This document shows positions 24,295-31,638 of a stretch of DNA of 64,000 bases, piece after piece. Below the pieces are notes generated by a model. The model did no database searches. It saw only the letters and a list, made by a program, of their open reading frames with translations, and had not been told where the DNA came from. Numbering within the stretch: position 1 is the first letter of the stretch; each line of letters starts with the position of its first letter. The position numbers and the translations under genes were made by a program. Source of the stretch: DTU072 sp050309775 (lineage in GTDB: Bacteria; Bacillota; Clostridia; Christensenellales; DTU072); the NCBI GenBank assembly GCA_050309775.1, contig JBNRMV010000013.1, positions 248,001 to 312,000 of the forward strand, in the 5' to 3' direction.

Positions 24295-25677
24295 TTATCC
24301 TCCAACTGCCGGCAAAGTCTTTTTCTCCCTGACAGCGGCAGACACCAACCGTCTGGGAGCGCTGACTGCCGTACCTTGTATGCAGTCAACTCCATGCTTC
24401 AGCATGAATATGGCTTGTTTCGTGTTCTCGACATTTGTTGCAACTGTGGTTATGCCCTGCACCTTAGCAAAGCCCGTCAGCATATCTAGGTATGCCACGG
24501 CCTTGGGCTGCTCCTCAGGATAATAGCGCGTATCTATCCTGATATAGTCTATGTAATACTCTGTCATGACTTTCATTCCGGCTTGCTCAACATTTTCGAC
24601 CATAATTTTCAATCCGTTGTCTTTCAAGTCTTTTATGGCATTAAACCCCAGTTCGCCTGTCGCCTCCAACAATTCACAGTCAAAAATAAACATAAGGTTT
24701 TCGTTTTCTGTCTTGCTTTTTTTTATCAGTTTGTTCAAGGTGTCTTTTTTCAGCAGCAAACGGCAGCTTAAGTCCATGGCAAACAATAGGTCCGGCCGCA
24801 TGGCGCAATCCTTAACAATGGCTTCAAGCTGCAAAAAGTTCAGCTTTTCTATTCTGTCGCTGCCTTCGGCAATGGCAAAATAATGCTGAGGTATCATTTT
24901 CCCTAGGAATTTGTCATTCAGCACCTGCTGCATGAACATAAAAGCAATCTTATTCTCGCGGTCTGCAACGGCGTCATAAAAATATACAATAGGCTCTGCC
25001 AATGCAATGGCGCCCTTAACTGTCGTCGCAGTTTGTCTTATTTCCGCCAGCTTGTCTTTGCCTTTCAAAGGCTTTTTGCCGCCGTCCTCGGGCTTCGGCA
25101 TTTTTTTTGCTATGATAGTCTTTGCTATCTCGCCGGAAATGTCCTTGTAGTCATCGCCGGAAGTATCCCCCGTCACCCAATCTTCAAAGTCTTTAATGAC
25201 GGTATTGTGCATAAAAGGATATTTTTCTGCGTATGCCACGGGTACGGCTACATTTGATTTTGGGATTTTTTTGGTGTCCATGACCAGCGTCACAAGTTCC
25301 AACGCCCTTCTCAAAGTCACCGGGGCGCCAATCGTCACTTGAATGGGGTATGGTTTGTACTCATTGTTCTTTAGCGCGCGATGCGGATATACCTTTTTGT
25401 CAAGCGAATCTTCGGGCAAAGCAAGGTTGAGCAACAGCCTGTCTTTTTTTATGCCTATCAAAAACAGCATATCCTTACCCTTGAAAAATACTTCAGTATC
25501 GCCCTCAAATTTGCATTCTATCAGCTTGTACGATAAAATAGCATTCTTTATTCTCGAATAATTGAGCTTTACGGAATTTTTGCTCAGGCGCAAAAAGTTC
25601 TCGAAGGTGGCTTCCAGAATTGTCATAGTGTTTTCTGCTGTTTCGACGCTTTGCGCTATGCTGCTGTCTTTCTCCAT
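24295..25677 (-). CDS. Degenerate EAL-domain protein (possible cyclic-di-GMP sensor)
   Basis: 460 residues, soluble. An N-terminal domain (about 35-145; SYKLIECKFEGDTEVFFKGKD then LFLIGIKKDRLLLNLALPEDSL) resembles an uncharacterised domain found repeatedly in Clostridia proteins. Residues 228-445 follow the EAL phosphodiesterase fold: YFYDAVADREN (where EAL-L-R-W is usual), HYFAIAEGSDRIEKLNFLQLEA, LFAMDLSCRLL, MFIFDCELLEATGEL, KIMVENVEQAGMKVM (usually DDFGTGYSS), IDYIRIDTRYY, and TTVATNVENTKQAIFMLKHGVDCIQG. The EAL motif reads DAV and the DDFG metal site reads ENVE, so hydrolysis of cyclic-di-GMP is unlikely; binding is possible. It starts at ATG 25675-25677 behind GAGGG and its own internal promoter (25720-25748). 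Confidence 0.8.
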   Translation of the reverse strand: MEKDSSIAQSVETAENTMTILEATFENFLRLSKNSVKLNYSRIKNAILSYKLIECKFEGDTEVFFKGKDMLFLIGIKKDRLLLNLALPEDSLDKKVYPHRALKNNEYKPYPIQVTIGAPVTLRRALELVTLVMDTKKIPKSNVAVPVAYAEKYPFMHNTVIKDFEDWVTGDTSGDDYKDISGEIAKTIIAKKMPKPEDGGKKPLKGKDKLAEIRQTATTVKGAIALAEPIVYFYDAVADRENKIAFMFMQQVLNDKFLGKMIPQHYFAIAEGSDRIEKLNFLQLEAIVKDCAMRPDLLFAMDLSCRLLLKKDTLNKLIKKSKTENENLMFIFDCELLEATGELGFNAIKDLKDNGLKIMVENVEQAGMKVMTEYYIDYIRIDTRYYPEEQPKAVAYLDMLTGFAKVQGITTVATNVENTKQAIFMLKHGVDCIQGTAVSAPRRLVSAAVREKKTLPAVGG

Positions 25678-25719
25678 ATGCCCTCTAAATTTTAGGTATA
25701 TATTTATCTTTATCTTACA

Positions 25720-25748
25720 ATGTTAGCTTATATGCGGTTTTTTGTCAA
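25720..25748 (-). promoter_or_regulatory. Internal promoter before the pseudo-EAL gene
   Basis: Minus strand TTGACA (25743-25748), 17 bp, TAACAT (25720-25725, four of six). Located in the 84-bp gap after the LRR lipoprotein gene. Transcription would start near 25713, giving a leader of about 36 nt. It lets the pseudo-EAL and TasA-like membrane proteins be made without transcribing the 30-kb gene. Confidence 0.65.
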
Positions 25749-25761
25749 TACCGAACGGAGG

Positions 25762-28677
25762 CTATACAATCTGCTTTATTTCGGCAAGCATATCGCCATA
25801 TCGCTGGGTATATTCCGCAAGCACGCTTTGTTGTACATGCAAAACGGTTGTTTCAGGCAACGCTCCAGGCGCAATGTCCGTCACTCCGCTTGTGCCGGAT
25901 ATAACAAGTTTTTCTATATTATGGCACCCTTGAAAAGCGTTTCCTATTGTCAACGGACTGCCCAGCAAATGAACTTCTTTCAGCGCATCGCAATTATAGA
26001 ATATGCCGCCGTTAAGGTTTTCGATACCTTGCGCTATGCGCACTTCTTCCAAACTATCGCAATTTGCAAAAGCACGATCGCCAATATGCGTCACATTGGT
26101 GGTAATACCGATATATACCAGTCCGCTGTCGGCAAAGCAGTACTCCCCGATAGTTGTCAGACTCTGGTAAGGCGGTATAAATTCCGTCAGCAGCGCGCAG
26201 CCATAAAAAGCATATTCCCCTAAAGTTACCAACGGCGCGCCATTCAATATGATTTCATTAAGCGCAACGGCATTGTAAAAAGCGTAATCGGGTATCACGG
26301 AAATTTTATTGGTCAGCGTGATTTTCTTCAGATAGCTGGCATTCATAAAAGCAAAAGGCGAAAAACCCTCCACGTTTGAGGGCAAAACCAGCTCCTGCGT
26401 CGGGTTGTTCTGCGGATACTTTATTAGTTGAGTTTTATCTGCGTTGTAGAGAATACCGTTTTCGGCTGACAAAAAGCCCTGCGCCTCAAATTCCGAAAAG
26501 TTCGGCATTTCAACAAAAGCCGTGGGCGAAATGACCTTCATAGTAGAGGGCAAAACTAATTTTTGCAAATTGCTTGCAAAAGCAAAGGCAAAATCGGCTA
26601 TTTCTTCGGCGCCCTCAGGCAAATTGCACTGCGTTTGGCTCTTGCCTATGGAATATAGCAGCAATGCTTTTCCGTCCTTTGTGTAAAGGTCGCCGTCTAT
26701 GGCGCAATACGCTATGCTGTTCTCGGATACGGAAAAGGTTTTGACAGCGCTTTGCAAAAAGCTGTTTTCCATGCTCGTCAAGCCGCTGCCAATAGCCACC
26801 GTTGCAAGTTTGGTACAGTTGCCAAATGCGTTCTGCCCTATTGCCGTAATGGTATCGGGCAATGATACGCTTGTCAAACCGCTCCTTTCAAAAGCCCTGT
26901 TAGCTATGGTCTTTACATTTTTGAAATCTATTGCGGACAGCGCAAAGCAGTTGCCGAATGCGTCGGCTTCAATGCTTTCAAGACCGCTGCCCAATGTCAC
27001 CTGCGACAGCAAACCGCAATCATAGAAAGCTCCTTGCGCTATCGTCAAGATACTGTCAGGCAAAACAATGGATACCAGAGAGTCGCAGTTGCGGAACATA
27101 TCGGCGGTAATGTTGTCCATTGTTTCATGGAGAATAATTTGTGAAAGCGCTGAATTTGAAAACAGCCCCGAGCCTTTTTGCGGATTGCCGGCAATTTCCG
27201 CAGATGTCAGATAATTGCAATTTGCAAAAGCCCTGTCGCCAATGCTTTCAACAGTATCGGGGATAAAAATGTGAGTCACGTTTGAACCGTTGAATGCGTC
27301 AATTCCTATTCTTTTTAGGTTGCTTGAAAAAGTTATAGCCGTGATATTCTTGTTCATGAACACCTCATCGGCAATTTCCGCCACCGGCAAACTGTTGAAT
27401 TCCGACGGTAATTCAACGGCGCCTTCTCCGTCAAAACCCGTAACTGTATAGTATTCTCCCGAAAGTTCATAAGTGAAGCTGCCGTCGGTTACGCCGCCGC
27501 TTGGCGCCCACTTGGCGTATAATACGATGTCCTCTGTTATGGTATTATCGTTGGTGAAATCATACGGCTGCGTAAGTTCTTCGTCAATATACCAGCCGAC
27601 AAAATTATAACCTGTTTTTGAAATTTGGTGGCTCTCTACCGCCGAATATTCCTCAAGCTCCGTTGCAAAGACCGTAACGCCGTCGGATATGAAAGTTACT
27701 TTATACATTACTGTGACGGGGTCGTTTTCCTGCCATTTTGCATAAAGTATCATATCCTCGGCTGCGCCGGAGTTGAAGTCATACACCTGCGTTCTGTCGG
27801 CATCGGTGTACCAGCCTATGAAAGTATGGTTTGCTTTGGTTGTTGTAGGCGGAGTCAATATTTCGCTGCGCTGCAACCAAATATCTTCCACAGCGCTGCC
27901 GCCGTCGGTTTCAAACCTGAAGCGGAACATATTGCTGTTCCTTTGCCATTTTGCATACAGCGTAAATGCTGTCGTGACGATTTCTGAAGAGTTGTACGGC
28001 ACCGTCAAAGCCTCGTCTGAATACCAGCCGTCAAAATCATACCCGATTCTGGATATGGAAGGCATCGTCAGCGGATTGCCCTCCACAACCTGAACGGAGA
28101 ATACTTCATCGCCGTTGTTGGGTTGAAACAAAATATCAAAGACTTCCAAATCGGCATTTGACAGCCATTTTGCGTAAAGCGTAAAACTGGAATTTATGTC
28201 GGTACCCAGCTGATAAAAGTTTGATAAAGCGCTGTCGGTACACCAGCCTACAAAGGTATAGTCCTGCCTTTCGGTAAACGGCGGAGCGGTAATTTTTTCA
28301 CCGATACCGATAATCAGCGGCTCAACTTCGGAGCCTCCGTTAGTGACAAACTTAACTACATACCCGACAAAAGTCCATTTTGCGTATACTGTGACATCTT
28401 CTTTAAGCCTTTTTTTAGAATAAGTCGTCGTTGTCAACTGCTGCGTCCATTGTCCGTCATCAAAAAACCAACCGTCAAAGCGGTATCCGTCCCTTATGGG
28501 TTGCGGCAGTATTATGCCGTGTTTTCCTTTTATGACAAGCGGCAGGCATTCATTTCCGCCGTTGCTCTCAAAATTTATTTGGTGTTTTTGCGGAGCGCAT
28601 GAAAACAAAGCCGCACAAACCAGCGCTGTCAGCAACAGTACAAGTATGTATTTGTTTATCTTCGGCATTTTTTTCAT
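25762..28677 (-). CDS. Surface lipoprotein with five InlB B-repeats and a BspA-type LRR domain
   Basis: 971 residues. The signal peptide ends in a lipobox LFSC (Cys27), so it is a lipoprotein tethered to the outer face of the membrane. Residues about 33-400 hold five InlB B-repeats (Flg_new family), each with a G-Y-x-F-x-GW core and ending in an LYAKW-like strand: DGYRFDGWFFDDG, QDYTFVGWCTDS, IGYDFDGWYSDEA, ANHTFIGWYTDAD, TGYNFVGWYIDEE. Residues about 420-950 are tandem BspA/TpLRR (LRR_5) repeats of about 23 residues, such as TIGEYCFADSGLVYI and HIGDRAFANCDSLEEVRI. Such domains bind host or neighbouring-cell proteins. AGGAG lies upstream, in the end of the preceding gene 10 bp away. An alternative start is Met4. 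Confidence 0.92.
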   Translation of the reverse strand: MKKMPKINKYILVLLLTALVCAALFSCAPQKHQINFESNGGNECLPLVIKGKHGIILPQPIRDGYRFDGWFFDDGQWTQQLTTTTYSKKRLKEDVTVYAKWTFVGYVVKFVTNGGSEVEPLIIGIGEKITAPPFTERQDYTFVGWCTDSALSNFYQLGTDINSSFTLYAKWLSNADLEVFDILFQPNNGDEVFSVQVVEGNPLTMPSISRIGYDFDGWYSDEALTVPYNSSEIVTTAFTLYAKWQRNSNMFRFRFETDGGSAVEDIWLQRSEILTPPTTTKANHTFIGWYTDADRTQVYDFNSGAAEDMILYAKWQENDPVTVMYKVTFISDGVTVFATELEEYSAVESHQISKTGYNFVGWYIDEELTQPYDFTNDNTITEDIVLYAKWAPSGGVTDGSFTYELSGEYYTVTGFDGEGAVELPSEFNSLPVAEIADEVFMNKNITAITFSSNLKRIGIDAFNGSNVTHIFIPDTVESIGDRAFANCNYLTSAEIAGNPQKGSGLFSNSALSQIILHETMDNITADMFRNCDSLVSIVLPDSILTIAQGAFYDCGLLSQVTLGSGLESIEADAFGNCFALSAIDFKNVKTIANRAFERSGLTSVSLPDTITAIGQNAFGNCTKLATVAIGSGLTSMENSFLQSAVKTFSVSENSIAYCAIDGDLYTKDGKALLLYSIGKSQTQCNLPEGAEEIADFAFAFASNLQKLVLPSTMKVISPTAFVEMPNFSEFEAQGFLSAENGILYNADKTQLIKYPQNNPTQELVLPSNVEGFSPFAFMNASYLKKITLTNKISVIPDYAFYNAVALNEIILNGAPLVTLGEYAFYGCALLTEFIPPYQSLTTIGEYCFADSGLVYIGITTNVTHIGDRAFANCDSLEEVRIAQGIENLNGGIFYNCDALKEVHLLGSPLTIGNAFQGCHNIEKLVISGTSGVTDIAPGALPETTVLHVQQSVLAEYTQRYGDMLAEIKQIV

Positions 28678-28686
28678 TTGTGCTTC

Positions 28687-29325
28687 TTAGCTCCTGGAGA
28701 ATATTTTTGACTCGTCGCCGCTTATCGTGCGTGTGCCTTTGTCAATAATGTTAAGTTTCGGGCAGCGCGCAAAGGCAAAATCGCCCACTACTACGGTGCC
28801 TGTTCCCTTAAATGCCAGATACGACAGTTCCTGCATAAACGCAAACGCCCCTGCGGCTATGTAAGTGATGTTTGCAGGTATTTCTATTTCTGTGATGACA
28901 GGGTCTCCTGCAATATGATAGTCTACAAAGTCATTGTCTACCAACACAGAAACAGCCGGATATGTGCGGTTTGCGCCGTTTATTTTCATGGTGTAAGTTG
29001 TCGGCAACTCCAGCCGCTTGACGGCAATGCCGCCGTCCCAGCCCACCAACGCATAGCCTTGTATGGCATTTATGTCCTGTGGGTTTGTCAGCGTGTAATT
29101 CCTGCCATAGACATTCATGGTCCCCGGCACCCTTGCGCCTGCCGCATCGACAGGTACATATATTTGATACTTTATCGACGGGTTCGGGTCGACGGTTTCA
29201 AACCGCAAAAATTTTGCGTCGCCGGCGTTCTGCACCCAAATTGCATATACAGTGCCTGCCGAAATTATGGCAACAAGTAATATAATTATTAACAGTATGA
29301 CTGTTGTTACTGCGGTTTTTTTCAT
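28687..29325 (-). CDS. Small secreted protein, SipW-like signal, LRR-like C-terminus
   Basis: 212 residues. MKKTAVTTVILLIIILLVAI leads to ISAGTVYAIWVQNAGDAKF, a signal of the kind cut by SipW-type peptidases. The mature part is beta-rich (YQIYVPVDAAG, MNVYGRNYTL, GYALVGWDGG). The last 70 residues (IEIPANITYIAAGAFAFMQELSYLAF and VVGDFAFARCPKLNIID) contain two repeats of the LRR_5 type abundant in the next gene, suggesting the two proteins share a repeat source or interact. The end SGDESKIFSRS is short. It lies between the D-x-x-GNP-repeat protein (3-bp gap) and the LRR lipoprotein (9-bp gap), within one transcription unit. Confidence 0.75.
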   Translation of the reverse strand: MKKTAVTTVILLIIILLVAIISAGTVYAIWVQNAGDAKFLRFETVDPNPSIKYQIYVPVDAAGARVPGTMNVYGRNYTLTNPQDINAIQGYALVGWDGGIAVKRLELPTTYTMKINGANRTYPAVSVLVDNDFVDYHIAGDPVITEIEIPANITYIAAGAFAFMQELSYLAFKGTGTVVVGDFAFARCPKLNIIDKGTRTISGDESKIFSRS

Positions 29326-29328
29326 AGG

Positions 29329-30213
29329 TCAATCTTCCGGTGGCGTAAAGCCTTCAAGCACAACGGCAAGCCCTATTTCCAAGTATATAGTGCTTTCCCT
29401 AAGTATGGGGTCCATAAGCTCGTCGGGGTTCGCCAAATATATTTTCATGTGTATAAAAATTTCTTTAGTGCCCTCGACACGCACAGTGCCGGAGGTCTTG
29501 TCGGGCGCGGCAATGAGGTAGGGCAAAGCGCCGTTTTCTTCGTTTATGGGCAATCCTTCGGCAATGGGTTGTTCCTTATATGAAAAATAGAATTCTTTTA
29601 TGCCGAATTCGTCCATTGGTATGTAATTGCCCTCATCTTCAACAGCGCTGTCTTTTACTGCCAATGTATAACTTATGTTGGCCGGCGAAGGCTCCGTTTT
29701 GTATACGGGATTGCCCTCTTGGTCTACAATGGGATTTCCCTCCGGGTCTAGCTCCGGCTCATAAACCGGGTTGTCTTCTTCATCAAATATGGGATTGCCG
29801 AATTCGTCCTTTGCCTGCACTTTCCTGGTGTACTGGTTGTAAAAGACAAAGTTTGTCGAATAACTGGCTACGCCTGCAGTCACCGATACCCATGACGGAT
29901 TTGCGTCACTTTGGTCATATGTTTTCAGCACATCAATGTATTTTCCGTTCTGCACGGCATAGGGCATGGCTATGGCAGGAGTAAGGCTTGAGTGCGTGTC
30001 CTCCACTGAAGCAGGTATATAAATATACAGCACGCCGTCGGCATGTATTTCAAACTGATGGCCGTACTCCGCAGTCTTTTCAAACCACGAAGTCGTGGCA
30101 TTGAGAATCAGCACCAGTGCAGTCACTGCCGAAACAACCATAATTATGAAGTTTATTATGCCTTTCTTTTTCATATCTATTTTAATAATAACGCATCGGC
30201 GCAGCTTTGGCAA
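29329..30213 (-). CDS. Exported protein with SipW-like N-terminus and D-x-x-GNP repeats
   Basis: 294 residues if translation starts at TTG 30211-30213, which has AGAAGG eight bases upstream. A shorter version starts at ATG 30172-30174 (281 residues), giving the more usual MKKKGIINFIIMVV signal but without a ribosome site. The hydrophobic segment ends in LNATTSWFEKTAEYG, similar to the AWF phrases of the other cargo proteins. Near residues 135-175 lies a short tandem repeat: DEFGNPIFD, DEEDNPVYE, DPEGNPIVD, DQEGNPVYK, acidic and Pro-rich. Beta-rich sequence follows, ending IYLEIGLAVVLEGFTPPED. No enzyme motif is visible. It is 15 bp after the InlB-repeat cargo gene, within the same unit. Confidence 0.73.
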   Translation of the reverse strand: MPKLRRCVIIKIDMKKKGIINFIIMVVSAVTALVLILNATTSWFEKTAEYGHQFEIHADGVLYIYIPASVEDTHSSLTPAIAMPYAVQNGKYIDVLKTYDQSDANPSWVSVTAGVASYSTNFVFYNQYTRKVQAKDEFGNPIFDEEDNPVYEPELDPEGNPIVDQEGNPVYKTEPSPANISYTLAVKDSAVEDEGNYIPMDEFGIKEFYFSYKEQPIAEGLPINEENGALPYLIAAPDKTSGTVRVEGTKEIFIHMKIYLANPDELMDPILRESTIYLEIGLAVVLEGFTPPED

Positions 30214-30228
30214 CCGCCATACCTTCTT

Positions 30229-31638
30229 TTATATTCCGTAATACGCATACAGATGCACCGGTCCTGTGATGACAGTACTGAAGTCGTATTGCGGTGCCAA
30301 AGTGTACAACAGTGCATCGCCTTTTGTCGACCACCTCTTGAATTCACGAATAGATGAATCGGGTTCGGGATGATAAATATTGGGTATAGTATCGCCGTCG
30401 TAGACATAAAAAGTGTATGTACTGTTGTAAGTCACGCCGTCTACAACAAGGTAGCCGGAATAAACTGTATCCATGTGCAAAGTAATCAGGTGTCGCGTTC
30501 GCCAGACGGCATAAAGCGTCAAATCGCCGTGTATAGTGGTGTTTTCAAAGTCAAACGGCACGGGATTTGCGACATACTGCTGATAAGTCATAGGCGTTGT
30601 CGTCCATGCAATGATATCCGCAGTCTGCGGGTCGCTTGCCGTGTCACCGGGCATGACATATTGTGTGGGCGGCAATACTCCCCACCAACCGTTGGCGTCG
30701 AAACGCACAGCAGGTTTGTCCAGCCACCTTGCGTACAGCGTAAAGTCAGTGCGCCTCGGTCGCCTGGTCAGCGTATCAACTTCAAACGGGTCACCCACAA
30801 ATGAAGGGTTGTCATACCAACCGCCAAAATACTTCGACTGGTCGGTATGCTGAGTAGTCGGCAGCAATATTGTATTTCCGCCTGTGGTGGAAATGGAGTC
30901 GCAAGGCGTGCCGCCCATGCTGTCAAAAGAAATTCTGTACAGGCCTTTTATTCCGATGCTGATAGTAATATAAAAAGTCGCCCACATGTACGAAATGTCG
31001 CTGTAAGCAAAGATATATTCATCGGGAATGTCCGCATTTGTCTGCTGCATAAGTTCATAGCCCTCTTCTCCTAAGAAGTACAAATACAATGTGAAATTGT
31101 ATGCCGCTCCGTCCTGAACAGCAAACGGCTCTCCTTCTTCGCTAAATAAAAAGCCGTTGTTATTCTTGTAGATTTTTTCGGTGACGCGCTCCTCATATTC
31201 CCCTGTTTCGGGATTGAACACTGTGGAAACTTGCGGCACGCCAAAACGCCAAGTAAAGTTTGAGAGGATTTGGTTTTCGTTAAGTTCTACAAGCGGTTCA
31301 TCTTCAATAATTGATTGTATGCTGACTGCGGAAATGTCGCAATGCATAAACAAGTCCGCGCCGCCCGAAGCAACCGCCTGCAACTGAACAGGATAGTATT
31401 TCAGCACATAAGGCGAATCCAGACCGTTGTATTGCACACCAGTCTGTCCCAGATATGAGTCGGGGTTGGCATGGTCGTTGGGTACGCTGATAGTCATTCT
31501 CAACGAATCGGCGGCTGTCACCGTAGTGATTGTAGTATCAACAAGACTATTCGCCGAAAACCAAGCGGCACTACTTATCATTATGGCAACTATTATTGCT
31601 ACAAGCAGCAATGCTGTAATATAAACCTTAGTCTTCAT
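30229..31638 (-). CDS. SipW-type cargo protein with InlB-like repeats
   Basis: 469 residues from ATG 31636-31638 with AAGGGAGGCAGC immediately before; an in-frame start 15 codons earlier lacks a ribosome site. The N-terminus MKTKVYITALLLVAIIVAIM ends in SSAAWFSANSLVDTT, the SipW-type processing motif, followed by a TasA-like beta domain (residues about 30-240). The second half carries InlB-type repeats, for example IEYRISFDSMGG..., KYFGGWYDNPSF, FTLYARWLDKPAVRFDAN, and YDFSTVITGPVHLYAYYGI at the end. The start overlaps the end of the giant gene by 11 nt, and its ribosome site lies inside the last codons of that gene, so the two are translationally coupled. Confidence 0.8.
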   Translation of the reverse strand: MKTKVYITALLLVAIIVAIMISSAAWFSANSLVDTTITTVTAADSLRMTISVPNDHANPDSYLGQTGVQYNGLDSPYVLKYYPVQLQAVASGGADLFMHCDISAVSIQSIIEDEPLVELNENQILSNFTWRFGVPQVSTVFNPETGEYEERVTEKIYKNNNGFLFSEEGEPFAVQDGAAYNFTLYLYFLGEEGYELMQQTNADIPDEYIFAYSDISYMWATFYITISIGIKGLYRISFDSMGGTPCDSISTTGGNTILLPTTQHTDQSKYFGGWYDNPSFVGDPFEVDTLTRRPRRTDFTLYARWLDKPAVRFDANGWWGVLPPTQYVMPGDTASDPQTADIIAWTTTPMTYQQYVANPVPFDFENTTIHGDLTLYAVWRTRHLITLHMDTVYSGYLVVDGVTYNSTYTFYVYDGDTIPNIYHPEPDSSIREFKRWSTKGDALLYTLAPQYDFSTVITGPVHLYAYYGI

